Positions 16,431 through 24,907 are shown, counted from the first letter of the stretch. The stretch is 32,449 bases of DNA from Pseudooctadecabacter sp. (GCF_020627745.1 NZ_JAHDGE010000011.1:27929-60377), one strand, 5' to 3'. Program-made: numbers and translations. The notes: generated by a model not told the origin, from the letters alone.

Positions 16431-17729
16431 ATGCCAGACAAACAAAAGGCCGACGCGCCAAAGCGCATCGCGGTGATCGGTGCGGGAATTTCGGGCATGG
16501 CCGCCGCCCACGAATTGGCCAAAGACCACCGCGTCGTCCTGTTCGAGGCTGAACAGCGGCTGGGCGGCCACGCCCGCACCCGTATGGGCGGGCGCAACGG
16601 TGATCAGGCGGTGGACACCGGGTTCATCGTGTTCAACTACGCCAACTACCCCCATCTTGTGGCGTTGTTCGAAGAACTGGATGTGCCAGTCACGCCGTCC
16701 AACATGTCCTTTGGCGCGTCCATCAACGGCGGTCAGTTCGAATATGCGCTGACATCTTTGCGCGCGCTTTTTGCCCAGCCCAAGAACGCGCTGAACCCCA
16801 AGTTCCTGCGCATGTGGCGGGACGTCCTGAACTTCAACAAAAACGGTCTGCGGCTGTCCAAGGAAGACGGGCTGACCGTGGGCGGGTTGATCGAAAAGCT
16901 CGGCGCGGGGTCGTATTTTCGGGATTATTACCTGTTGCCGCTCAGCGGTGCGATCTGGTCCACGCCGACCGAAAAAATCATGGATTTCCCCGCCCATGCG
17001 ATGATGACCTTCTTTGAAAACCACGCGCTGTTGGGCGTGACGGGCCAGCATCAGTGGTACACCGTGCAAGGCGGGTCGCAGGAATATGTGTCGCGTCTGG
17101 GGCTGTCCATGGCTGAACGCGGCGTCGTCATGCGCCTTGGCACCCCGGTTGAGGGCGTGCGCCGCACCGCCGAAGGTGTCACCATCAAAGCCCCCGGTTC
17201 CGAGTGGGAGGCCTTTGATGAGGTCATCTTTGCCACCCATTCCGACGACAGCCTGTCATTGCTGTCTGATCCGTCAGACCGCGAAACACAGGTCCTTGGC
17301 GCGGTCAAATATCAGCCCAACCGGATCGTTCTGCATTCCGATGCCAGCATCATGCCCAAACGTCGGTCGGTCTGGGCGTCGTGGATTTATTCCGAGGATG
17401 CGGACAAACGGTCTGACCGGATCGACCTGACCTATTGGATGAACAGCCTGCAGCCGTGGTTGACGCAGGATGAGCTTTTCGTGACCCTCAACACCACCCG
17501 CCACATCGACCCCGATCTGATCTGGGATGAGGTGACATTGCGTCATCCCGTCTATGATCTAGAGGCGCTGGCCGCCCAAGGTCAGGCCGCCGCCATGAAC
17601 GGGACCAACAACACATGGTTTTGTGGCGCATGGATGAAAAACGGGTTTCACGAAGACGGAATCGGATCGGCGATGGATGTTGTCGCCGCGATCCGCAGCC
17701 GCCGCGCCATGGCCTTGGCCGCCGAGTAA
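16431..17729 (+). CDS. FAD-dependent amine-oxidase-like oxidoreductase (UfaD-like fatty acid desaturase candidate)
   Basis: A 432-residue flavoprotein of the NAD(P)-binding/amine oxidase superfamily. The N-terminal Rossmann motif IAVIGAGISGMAAA (GxGxxG at 17-22) is followed by an acidic strand end and the GG doublet LGGHART that contact FAD; the C-terminus GAWMKNGFHEDGIGSAMD is the typical flavin-closing motif. It is the first gene of a five-gene operon divergent from rpoE. In R. sphaeroides the equivalent operon is RpoE-dependent; as I recall, this protein and the next were named UfaD and UfaO in furan fatty acid synthesis and were also reported to affect ChrR turnover. That assignment here rests on family and synteny only. 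AAGGG at 16416-16420 precedes the ATG. Confidence 0.88.
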   Translation: MPDKQKADAPKRIAVIGAGISGMAAAHELAKDHRVVLFEAEQRLGGHARTRMGGRNGDQAVDTGFIVFNYANYPHLVALFEELDVPVTPSNMSFGASINGGQFEYALTSLRALFAQPKNALNPKFLRMWRDVLNFNKNGLRLSKEDGLTVGGLIEKLGAGSYFRDYYLLPLSGAIWSTPTEKIMDFPAHAMMTFFENHALLGVTGQHQWYTVQGGSQEYVSRLGLSMAERGVVMRLGTPVEGVRRTAEGVTIKAPGSEWEAFDEVIFATHSDDSLSLLSDPSDRETQVLGAVKYQPNRIVLHSDASIMPKRRSVWASWIYSEDADKRSDRIDLTYWMNSLQPWLTQDELFVTLNTTRHIDPDLIWDEVTLRHPVYDLEALAAQGQAAAMNGTNNTWFCGAWMKNGFHEDGIGSAMDVVAAIRSRRAMALAAE

Positions 17730-18485
17730 ATGGCCACCGTCGATCATATCGCCGGTGAAACCTATCACGGACGGCGGGGGGGCACGAAAAACGCCTTCCG
17801 CTATTCGATCGACTACGTGCTGCTGGACGCCGAAGGCACGCCCGACCACCCCGCGCTTTTCGCGCGGAACGGGCGGGCACCGATGTCCCTGCATGACGTG
17901 GACCACGGCGGCGCACCTAAAGACGGCCAAGGGGCCGTTTGGGTGCGCGATGTGCTGGCGGCCCACGGCCTTGATGTGACCGGCCGGATTGATCTTTTGG
18001 CGCAGCCCCGCGTGTTGGGCCATGTCTTCAATCCGGTGTCCTTCTGGCTGTGCCATGACACGGGTGGCGTTTTGCGAGTGGTCATTGCAGAGGTGTCGAA
18101 CACCTTTGGCGACCGGCATTCCTACCTGTGTCACCACGATGATCTGGCCCCGATCACGAAGGCGCAGACCATCACCGCGCAAAAGATTTTCCACGTCTCG
18201 CCGTTTCAGGACATCGCGGGGGGCTATACCTTTCGGTTCGATATCCAGCCTGACAGCATCGGCATCTGGATTGATTTCTCCGAAGATGGCGCGGGCCTGA
18301 TCGCCACGTTGACCGGCCCGCGCAAACCGCTGACCAACGCAGGCATCCTCAAGGCGATGCTGCGCCGCCCGTTCGGGTCGCGCCGCGTGCTGGCGCTTAT
18401 CCATTGGCAGGCGGTGAAACTCTGGTGGAAAGGCGTGGCCTATCGCCCCCGACCCGAGCCGCCCACGGATGAGGTGTCGCGATGA
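17730..18485 (+). CDS. DUF1365 domain protein (UfaO-like candidate)
   Basis: A 251-residue protein with the DUF1365 signature: a YHGR start near residue 12, FRYSIDYVLLD, LLAQPRVLGHVFNPVSFWLCHD (about 88-110), EVSNTFGDRHSYL, and KIFHVSPFQ near the middle. The ATG follows the TAA of the flavoprotein gene with no gap, and its end overlaps the next ATG by 4 bases, so the three genes are tightly coupled. The family is regularly found beside cyclopropane-type fatty acid synthases and flavin amine oxidases. In R. sphaeroides the counterpart is, to my recollection, implicated in inserting O2-derived oxygen into the furan ring (UfaO). The biochemical activity of DUF1365 is not otherwise defined, and conserved histidines could bind metal. 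Confidence 0.88.
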   Translation: MATVDHIAGETYHGRRGGTKNAFRYSIDYVLLDAEGTPDHPALFARNGRAPMSLHDVDHGGAPKDGQGAVWVRDVLAAHGLDVTGRIDLLAQPRVLGHVFNPVSFWLCHDTGGVLRVVIAEVSNTFGDRHSYLCHHDDLAPITKAQTITAQKIFHVSPFQDIAGGYTFRFDIQPDSIGIWIDFSEDGAGLIATLTGPRKPLTNAGILKAMLRRPFGSRRVLALIHWQAVKLWWKGVAYRPRPEPPTDEVSR

Positions 18486-19708
18486 CCGCGCTGGCCCACC
18501 GGTTCCCCGCCTACACCGGGTTCGCCGCCGTGCTGTCCGGTGCGGGGCTGCCCATCTATATCTATGCGCCCAAATACTACGCCGACACCTATGGCGTCAG
18601 CCTGACGGCCTTGGGCGCGGTGCTGTTCGGGTTGCGTCTGTTTGATGTGGTGCAAGACCCCGTGCTGGGCTGGATCGCAGAACGTCTGCGTGGGGGCAAA
18701 GCATGGGCCGTGGCCGCAGGGGCGGCGTTGCTGGCCTTGTCCATGATCGGCCTTTTTGCCGTGGCCCCGCCGATTGATCCTGTCTGGTGGTTCGGCCTGA
18801 CGATCACGGGGCTGTTTTCGGCGTTCAGTTTCCTCACCATCAACTTTTACGCCCAAGGCATCGCCAAGGTGCAGGGGATGGACAACGGCCACACGCGGCT
18901 GGCTGCATGGCGCGAATCCGGGGCGTTGTTGGGCGTTTGTCTGGCTGCCGTGGCCCCGACGGTGTTGATGGATGTCGCGGCTGATCCCTTTGCCACGTTT
19001 GCTTGGGGCTTTGCTGCGGCCACGGGGCTGGCAGCTCTGTTCATGTGGCGCGAATGGACGCCGGCCTCCACCACACAGGCGCCCACGCCGGTGCGCGAAA
19101 TTCTGGCCGATCCACTGGCGCGCAAACTGCTGGTGTTGGCGCTGGTCAATGCGACGCCCTTGGCCGTGTCCTCAACCCTGTTCTTGTTCTACGTCGAAAG
19201 CCGTCTGGACGCGCCTGGATGGGAAGGGCCGTTGCTGGTCCTGTTCTTTCTGGCCGCCGCCTTGTCCGCGCCGCTGTGGTCCGCGCTGGCCCGCCGGTTC
19301 GGGGAAAAACCTGTGTTGCTGGCGGCCATGGTGCTGGCGATTGCGGCCTTTGGCTGGACGCTGACACTGGGGGCAGGGGACACGACGGCCTTCGCGGTCA
19401 TCTGCGTTTTGTCGGGTGCGACAATTGGTGCCGATCTAACTTTGCTCCCGGCTCTCTTCGCCAAACGTATGTCTCATATAGCCCCCAACGGTGGCCAAGG
19501 GTTCGGTCTGTGGTCGTTGGTGTCGAAATTCACACTCGCCTTTGCGGCGGTACTTCTTTTGCCCTTGCTGGAAGGGGCCGGTTTTGAGGCCGGAACACAA
19601 AATCCGGCGGAGGCGTTGACCATGTTGACGGTGCTTTACGCGCTTGTGCCGTCCGTTTTGAAATGTGTGGCCATAGCATTGTTGCTGGCCACGAAACTGG
19701 AGGACTGA
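18482..19708 (+). CDS. GPH/MFS-type membrane transporter
   Basis: A 408-residue integral membrane protein with about 12 hydrophobic segments. The loop after the second segment, LRLFDVVQDPVLGWIAERLRGGK (about residues 58-80), is the R-x2-D-x3-DP-x2-G motif of the glycoside-pentoside-hexuronide cation symporter family and related major facilitator proteins. It lies in the middle of the putative RpoE-linked operon and overlaps the DUF1365 gene by ATGA. In this context it may move a lipid-derived compound or lysolipid rather than a sugar, but that is inference; nothing in the sequence fixes the substrate. DUF3833 follows after 3 bases. Confidence 0.88.
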   Translation: MTALAHRFPAYTGFAAVLSGAGLPIYIYAPKYYADTYGVSLTALGAVLFGLRLFDVVQDPVLGWIAERLRGGKAWAVAAGAALLALSMIGLFAVAPPIDPVWWFGLTITGLFSAFSFLTINFYAQGIAKVQGMDNGHTRLAAWRESGALLGVCLAAVAPTVLMDVAADPFATFAWGFAAATGLAALFMWREWTPASTTQAPTPVREILADPLARKLLVLALVNATPLAVSSTLFLFYVESRLDAPGWEGPLLVLFFLAAALSAPLWSALARRFGEKPVLLAAMVLAIAAFGWTLTLGAGDTTAFAVICVLSGATIGADLTLLPALFAKRMSHIAPNGGQGFGLWSLVSKFTLAFAAVLLLPLLEGAGFEAGTQNPAEALTMLTVLYALVPSVLKCVAIALLLATKLED

Positions 19709-19711
19709 AAA

Positions 19712-20290
19712 ATGACGTCCACGATCCTGTTCCTGCTGGGTGCCCTTGCGGTGGTGGCGCTGATGCTGCTGAAGGGTCGCCTTGCGTCCTTCATGGCGCA
19801 AACGCCGGATGACTACACCGACGGCCCGCTGTTCAATATGCGTGAGGTCTTTAACGGCCCCATCGAATGCGAAGGCGTGATTTACGGGCCCACAGGCCGC
19901 GTCACATCGCGGTTCGAGGCGGATTTCGTGGCCTCATGGGATGGCAACGTCGGCACGGTGAAGGAAGAATTCCGCTACGACAGCGGCAATGTCCAGCACC
20001 GGCAATGGACGTTCACGCTGGGCAATGACGGGTCGATCAAGGCAGAGGCACCGGATTTGGTGGGCGCGGGCACGGGCACTCAGCGCGGGTCGGCTGTGCA
20101 ACTGAACTACAACATCAAGCTGACCGATGAGGCTGGCGGCCATGTTCTGAACACCACCGACTGGATGTATATGACGCCAAATGGAAACGTAATGAACCGA
20201 TCGCAGTTTCGGAAGTTTGGGATAAAGGTCGCGGAATTGGTCGCGACCATGCGGCCCAAACACGCCGCCAACCTGCAACCGGGAGAATAG
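19712..20290 (+). CDS. DUF3833 family membrane-anchored protein
   Basis: A 192-residue protein with one N-terminal transmembrane segment (residues 3-20) and a lipocalin-like beta-rich remainder: FNGPIECEGVIYGPTGRVTSRFEADF, GTVKEEFRYDSG, RQWTF and DWMYMTPNGNVMNRSQFRKFG, which are DUF3833 features. The soluble domain probably faces the periplasm. GGAGG lies in the end of the transporter gene, a few bases before the ATG. It is the fourth gene of the operon divergent from rpoE. DUF3833 regularly accompanies the flavin oxidase/DUF1365 pair, so a role in lipid handling at the membrane is plausible but unproven. Confidence 0.85.
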   Translation: MTSTILFLLGALAVVALMLLKGRLASFMAQTPDDYTDGPLFNMREVFNGPIECEGVIYGPTGRVTSRFEADFVASWDGNVGTVKEEFRYDSGNVQHRQWTFTLGNDGSIKAEAPDLVGAGTGTQRGSAVQLNYNIKLTDEAGGHVLNTTDWMYMTPNGNVMNRSQFRKFGIKVAELVATMRPKHAANLQPGE

Positions 20291-20292
20291 GA

Positions 20293-21027
20293 ATGCGAGA
20301 CTTCGCGGGGAAACGCTATTGGCTGGTCGGCGCCAGCGAGGGACTGGGCAAGGCACTGGCCAAAAAGCTCAGCGCGCAAGGCGCCCATGTGATCCTGTCC
20401 GCCCGGTCCGAGGATACGTTGAAAGAGGCCGTGGGCGACATGCCCGGCAAGGCGTCCTACCAGACCATCGACATCAGCAATGACGACAGCGTCAAAGCGG
20501 CGGCTGAGGCGGTGGGTGAGGTTGACGGGCTGGTCCTGCTGGCGGGTGTCTACTGGCCCTTCGGTGCCGATGAATGGGACGCCGAAAAGGCCACGGCCAT
20601 GGTGGACATCAACTTCACCGGTTTCGTGCGGGTCTTGGGGCAGGTGGTGCCCATGATGGTGGACCGTGATGAGGGGCACATCGTCATCACATCCTCCCTC
20701 ACCGGGTTCCGCGGGCTGCCGGGGTCTATCGGCTACACCGCGTCCAAGGCTGCGACGATGTCACTGGCGGAATGTATGTATGCCGACCTGCGCAAGACCG
20801 GCGTTCAGGTGCAGGTGGCCAATCCGGGCTTCATCAAGACGCGACTGACCGACAAGAACGATTTCAAAATGCCGTTCCTGATGGAACCTGAAGAAGCCGC
20901 GCAAGAGATGCTGGAACACATGGGTGGCGATCACTTCAAGAAAAGCTTCCCGATGATGTTCTCGTGGGTGTTCCGGCTGTCCCAGTTCCTGCCCGATTGG
21001 GCCTATTTCCGCATCTTCGGCAAATAA
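20293..21027 (+). CDS. Short-chain dehydrogenase/reductase (SDR)
   Basis: A 244-residue classical SDR. The cofactor motif is GASEGLG at 13-19 (normally TGxxxGxG), an NxAG-type segment is replaced by LLAGVYW, the catalytic serine is in ITSSLTGF, and the Y148-TAS-K152 catalytic pair is intact. PGFIKTRLT follows, as in the family. A C-terminal stretch with FSWVFRLSQFLPDWAYF is hydrophobic and might sit on the membrane. It is the last gene of the operon divergent from rpoE, two bases after DUF3833, and a GC-rich hairpin follows. A lipid-linked keto or hydroxy substrate is suggested by context only. Confidence 0.9.
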   Translation: MRDFAGKRYWLVGASEGLGKALAKKLSAQGAHVILSARSEDTLKEAVGDMPGKASYQTIDISNDDSVKAAAEAVGEVDGLVLLAGVYWPFGADEWDAEKATAMVDINFTGFVRVLGQVVPMMVDRDEGHIVITSSLTGFRGLPGSIGYTASKAATMSLAECMYADLRKTGVQVQVANPGFIKTRLTDKNDFKMPFLMEPEEAAQEMLEHMGGDHFKKSFPMMFSWVFRLSQFLPDWAYFRIFGK

Positions 21028-21070
21028 CGCGCCACGACCCACGGCCCTGCCGCGACCCGAACCGCCCGGG

Positions 21071-21090
21071 CCGGAGCCCGCAGGCTCCGG
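21071..21090 (+). terminator. Probable intrinsic terminator of the five-gene operon
   Basis: An 8-base-pair stem CCGGAGCC / GGCTCCGG with a CGCA loop, followed by TTTGGGT. It lies between the convergent SDR gene and saccharopine dehydrogenase gene. The T-run is short, so termination may be partial. Confidence 0.6.
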
Positions 21091-21104
21091 TTTGGGTGGC
21101 ATCA

Positions 21105-22136
21105 TCAGACGTTGTCTTTGAATGTTGTGCGTGCGCGCCCCCAGACACCTTTCTTGTCAGCCTTTAGATCCAACAGATACGGCAACAGCTGCTCTGCAAA
21201 ATCTTCGGTGCTTTCCACGGGCATCAGCGACGGCAGATTGTCGATGGCCATGACATCCAGAGGCGGGCGGCTGTGCGCGCGTACCGTGGGTTCGGCCCAT
21301 GTGGTGGTCTGGTCGTAAACCTTCACCGGGTTGAAATCACTTGTGGGATCGCAGGCAATATCCCCGATGACGGACAGGGTCCGGTCGGCCGCGCCTGCGT
21401 CTGCCTCGACAAACACCGGCACATCGGGCTGGGCCAGTATGCAGTTGAGGAAGATATCGTGGTCCAACACCTCTGGAAACGGGCCGCCATGGGCTGTTTC
21501 CTTCATGTCCCATAGCGTCGTCTGGATGCCAACCGCCTTGCACAGGTCCGCAGCCCCGCTGCCCACACGGCCCTTGGCCCCGATGATCAGCGCCGTGGGC
21601 TTGCCGTTGAACGCGGCCTTGACCGTCTTCTCCATGTCCTTGGCTGAGGCAAAGGCCTCCACCCGGCCCAAGGTCCTGCCGTCCTGCTGCGCCCCCCACG
21701 CCATCACGGACAGCGCAGCACCCGCGTAACCCGCCCAATAGCCGAATGCCGCAACCCGTTTGCCGTGGCCATTGACCAGATATTCCAGATCAAGCAACGT
21801 CCCGCCGCCCCGTTTGAACCGGTCCAGCAGCGCACGCCCGTCGGCCTGACCTTTGTAGGCATGGCCGAACATGATGTGATCGTGGGTCAGGGGCGTGCTG
21901 TCGTCGGGCAGTTCCTTCAGCCCCAGAATGATCGCCTCGTCCGGGGCATTGATCCACGCGCCGGGGGTCGCAATTTCGCAGCCCACATCGCGATAGTCTT
22001 CGGTCGGGATGCAGCGTGCGGGGCTGTCTTCAACCACCAAACGCCAGCCCGCGTCGATCAGCTTTTGCGCACCCTTCGGCATCAAAGGCGCGCGGGCTTC
22101 GTTGTCGCGGGGTTCGGCGCGCATCCAGATCAACAT
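21105..22136 (-). CDS. Saccharopine dehydrogenase, Lys1 type (NAD+, L-lysine-forming)
   Basis: A 343-residue protein of the alanine dehydrogenase/PNT-like fold. The N-terminal MLIWMRAEPRDNEARAPL segment and GLKELP (K74) with FGHAYKGQ (H92) match the catalytic lysine and histidine regions of yeast Lys1; the nucleotide motif is ALIIGAKGRVGSG near 182-194, and DNLPSLMPVESTEDF is typical of the C-terminus. It interconverts saccharopine with lysine and 2-oxoglutarate. Because this organism also has DapB, lysine is probably made by the diaminopimelate route, and the role here may be lysine degradation or an untested one. GGAG lies just upstream of the ATG. The gene downstream on the same strand does not belong to lysine metabolism. 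Confidence 0.88.
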   Translation of the reverse strand: MLIWMRAEPRDNEARAPLMPKGAQKLIDAGWRLVVEDSPARCIPTEDYRDVGCEIATPGAWINAPDEAIILGLKELPDDSTPLTHDHIMFGHAYKGQADGRALLDRFKRGGGTLLDLEYLVNGHGKRVAAFGYWAGYAGAALSVMAWGAQQDGRTLGRVEAFASAKDMEKTVKAAFNGKPTALIIGAKGRVGSGAADLCKAVGIQTTLWDMKETAHGGPFPEVLDHDIFLNCILAQPDVPVFVEADAGAADRTLSVIGDIACDPTSDFNPVKVYDQTTTWAEPTVRAHSRPPLDVMAIDNLPSLMPVESTEDFAEQLLPYLLDLKADKKGVWGRARTTFKDNV

Positions 22137-22230
22137 GTCGGTCTCCTACAAGTTGACCGACATTTGCACGGTCTTTCGCTGTTGTCACCGGTTCGACAAA
22201 GGACGTCACAGTCATAAACGGGGCGGACGG

Positions 22231-23160
22231 TCATCGCGACTTCGCCTCGTCTGCCTCACGCATTGCCGTATACTCCGCCTGAAGCTCGGCCAGCCTGTCC
22301 AGCGCCTCCTCTCGGGTGTTGCGGATGTTGGGGCGCGTGGTCTTGGCCTCATACCGCAGGCGTTTGTCGGTTTCGGTTTCGGACCCCATGGCGTACCGCA
22401 CCGACCCCATGGAATAGCTGCGGTTGAACTCCTCAGACCGCAGCGAAAATTGCACCCAGGCGGGCGACTGGATGCGGGTGCCTTCGTAATTGAATACCAG
22501 CCACCACTTGTGGCCGGTGGCGCGAATGGCCTCCTCGACCCAATTGTGCAGATCGTTCACATCCCGTGAATGGGCGATCTTCATTCCGCTTAAATCCACT
22601 TCAAGAACCTTGGTGTCGTGATCAAACCGCAGCCGTCGCAGAAAGGCGTCTTTGGTGAAACTGGGCACGTGGGTCAGCCGTTCGCGCCGTTTGGACGGCA
22701 AAGCGCGCAGATGCGCCCAGGCGTCATCGCGGCTGCCAAACAGGTTCGGATTTTCGCGATCGGTGCCCTTTACCTTGGCGATCTGGGCCAGTGTATCGGG
22801 ATCGGCGTCGTAGCGGACGGTTTTCATCGAATGCCCTTCGTTCAGGTCCCGGCCCCGACGGGTAAAGGCAAACCACGCGCTTTCATCCACCCTGTAATCG
22901 CGGGTGTTCACCATGAAGAACCACTGGGGTTCGCCTGTATCCTGCATCCGGTGTTCGACGTAATCATAAAAGGCATTCACGTCCGCAGAGGACCGGAACC
23001 GCAGCCCCTGAAAGTCGATTTCAACGATCTGCGCGCCCTCGTGGACGGTGATCCGGTCTTCAAGGGCTGTCGGCGAAAAGTCGGAAACGTAGGGCATCAG
23101 GGTATCCGGCGGGTTGTGGTGGCGGAACAGATCATGGTCATATCCGTTGAAGTGTAGCAC
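22231..23160 (-). CDS. Internally duplicated protein of unknown function
   Basis: A 309-residue protein with no signal peptide or membrane segment, built from two related modules of about 120 residues (roughly 36-154 and 174-293). Matching landmarks are IVEIDFQGL/VLEVDLSGM, SADVNAFYDYVE/SRDVNDLHNWVE, ESAWFAFTRRGRDLN/SPAWVQFSLRSEEFN, HSMKTVRYDAD/YSMGSVRYAMG, and a C-terminal helix (SRDDAWAHLRAL / TREEALDRLAEL). The pattern of a strand, a helix and a second strand at each module start recalls STAS-like folds, but I cannot assign one. The start is GTG 23160 without a clear ribosome site; ATG 23097 in frame would lose only the first 21 residues, outside both modules. It lies 94 bases upstream of the saccharopine dehydrogenase gene. 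Confidence 0.78.
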   Translation of the reverse strand: MLHFNGYDHDLFRHHNPPDTLMPYVSDFSPTALEDRITVHEGAQIVEIDFQGLRFRSSADVNAFYDYVEHRMQDTGEPQWFFMVNTRDYRVDESAWFAFTRRGRDLNEGHSMKTVRYDADPDTLAQIAKVKGTDRENPNLFGSRDDAWAHLRALPSKRRERLTHVPSFTKDAFLRRLRFDHDTKVLEVDLSGMKIAHSRDVNDLHNWVEEAIRATGHKWWLVFNYEGTRIQSPAWVQFSLRSEEFNRSYSMGSVRYAMGSETETDKRLRYEAKTTRPNIRNTREEALDRLAELQAEYTAMREADEAKSR

Positions 23161-23178
23161 GCGCTGACGCGGCTGCTA

Positions 23179-23207
23179 TTGGATAGCGGTATTCTGGCCG
23201 GTATCTT
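23179..23207 (+). promoter_or_regulatory. Candidate sigma-70 promoter for the caspase-like gene
   Basis: TTGGAT at 23179-23184, a 17-base spacer and TATCTT at 23202-23207, placing transcription start near 23214 and the ATG at 23234. Matches to the consensus are moderate, so this is a candidate only. Confidence 0.4.
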
Positions 23208-23233
23208 TGACGAGACCACGGAAAGGATACCCC

Positions 23234-24907
23234 ATGCGCCACCTGCTTTTGACAACCGCCCTGATGTTGCCGTTGCCCCTTTGGGCGCAGGATGCGGCCC
23301 TTGTTCTGGGACAGGAACGGTATGAACAACAGGACCGCGTGCGCGGTGCGGATGATATTCTGGCCGGTCAGGACCGGTTGGAGGCGCTGGGCTTTGACGT
23401 TTTCGCCCGCGCCAACGGGCGCGCTGATGCGCTGCGCGATCTGGCCACGTCCTTTCAGGCACAGGCCGTCGGGGCGGACCGGTTGCTGGTGGCGCTGTCG
23501 GGACATTTCGTCACCGACGGCACCCGCAGCTGGCTGCTGAGCGCCGACGCCGATGCCCCTGATCTGTTCACCGTTGACCAGATGGGCGTGTCAGTCGAAA
23601 GCCTGCTGTCGATCCTGTCTGACACCCAAGGCAAGGCGGTGCTGATGCTGGGGCAGGGCGATCCCGACGATCTTGATCTTGACGACAGCCGCTTGCAGGC
23701 GGGTCTTGGCCCGCTGGATATTCCGCAGGGCGTCACCGTAATCAAGACGCGGCCCTCTGTGGCCGGTCGGCAAATGGTCAATGTCCTGACCCAGCCCGAA
23801 GCCACCATCGGCGCGCGCCTTTTGTCGAACGACAACCTGACAATCGAAGGGTTCATCACGCCCGACTGGGTGCTGATGCCCGGTGAGGTGGTGATCGACG
23901 CACCCGACCGCCCTGCCACCCCTTCGGAGGATGACCTCAACGCGGAGGCTGCCCTGTGGGACCGCACGACCTCAACCGACACGGTCGAAGCATACCGCAC
24001 CTACATTTCGCGCTATCCCGAAGGCCGGTTTGTCAATGACGCAGAGGCCCAGATCAGGGCCATACTGGCCGAACCGAACCGTGCTGCGCGCCTGACCGAA
24101 GAGGCGCTTAACCTGACGCGGGCCCAACGGCGCGATATCCAGCAGAACCTGACCTTGCTGGAATACAATACCCGCGGTGTGGACGGCATTTTCGGGCGTG
24201 GATCGCGGGGGGCGATCACGAACTGGCAACAATCCAACGGTTTCCCGCAGACGTCCTATCTGGACCGCGACCAGATCAATCTGCTGGACGCGCAGGCGGC
24301 CCGCCGCGAGGCCGAGATCGAGGCCGCAGAAGTTCGCGAACGCGCCGCAGAAGAGGCCCGCGACCGTGCCTACTGGACAGAAACCGGTGCGCGCGGCGAT
24401 GAGCCGGGCTACCGCGCCTACCTCAACCGATACCCCGACGGCCTGTTTGCCAACATCGCCACCGCCCGTCTGGGCGAGATCGAGGACCGCCGTCGTGCCG
24501 ATGCGGAAGCCGCCGACCGCGCCGCATGGGCTGTGGCAGAACGCGAGGACACGGTGGCCGCCTACCGCAATTATCTCAGCACCTATCCGCAGGGGGTCTT
24601 TGCCGAGCGTGCACAAACACGGATTGAAAACCGTCGCGGGCCACAGGTGACCAATGCCCAGCGGCGTCAGGCCCGTTCCGAGGAACAGGGCCTGCGTCTG
24701 TCTGGCGTGCGCGCCCAGCTTCTGGAACTGCGACTGCGCGATCTGGGGCTGGACCCCGGACGCCTTGACGGTGTGATTGACGACCAGACGCGCACCGCCA
24801 TCGCCAGCTATCAGGACGCCGAAGGCATCACGCCCACCGGGTTTGTGGACCGGCGCACGGCCATCGGGCTGATTTCAGGGTCCATCAACATCACCATTGA
24901 TAATTGA
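23234..24907 (+). CDS. Secreted caspase-like protein with two peptidoglycan-binding domains
   Basis: A 557-residue protein with a signal peptide (MRHLLLTTALMLPLPLWAQ). Residues about 20-190 resemble a caspase/C14 p20 domain: AALVLGQERY, a GFDV strand, LLVALSGH with H91, and a later strand AVLMLGQGD where active members have the catalytic cysteine; Cys is absent, so it looks like a pseudo-protease. Three short repeats of the type YRxYLxxYPxGxF occur near 254-265, 393-405 and 444-455, separated by Ala/Glu/Arg-rich helices. Two PG_binding_1-like modules are seen at about 295-350 (GVDGIFGRGSRGAITNWQ) and 487-546 (GRLDGVIDDQTRTAIASYQ). GAAAGGA at 23221-23227 sets the start; an ATG at 23207 would precede the signal. 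A periplasmic wall-associated role is likely. Confidence 0.83.
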   Translation: MRHLLLTTALMLPLPLWAQDAALVLGQERYEQQDRVRGADDILAGQDRLEALGFDVFARANGRADALRDLATSFQAQAVGADRLLVALSGHFVTDGTRSWLLSADADAPDLFTVDQMGVSVESLLSILSDTQGKAVLMLGQGDPDDLDLDDSRLQAGLGPLDIPQGVTVIKTRPSVAGRQMVNVLTQPEATIGARLLSNDNLTIEGFITPDWVLMPGEVVIDAPDRPATPSEDDLNAEAALWDRTTSTDTVEAYRTYISRYPEGRFVNDAEAQIRAILAEPNRAARLTEEALNLTRAQRRDIQQNLTLLEYNTRGVDGIFGRGSRGAITNWQQSNGFPQTSYLDRDQINLLDAQAARREAEIEAAEVRERAAEEARDRAYWTETGARGDEPGYRAYLNRYPDGLFANIATARLGEIEDRRRADAEAADRAAWAVAEREDTVAAYRNYLSTYPQGVFAERAQTRIENRRGPQVTNAQRRQARSEEQGLRLSGVRAQLLELRLRDLGLDPGRLDGVIDDQTRTAIASYQDAEGITPTGFVDRRTAIGLISGSINITIDN

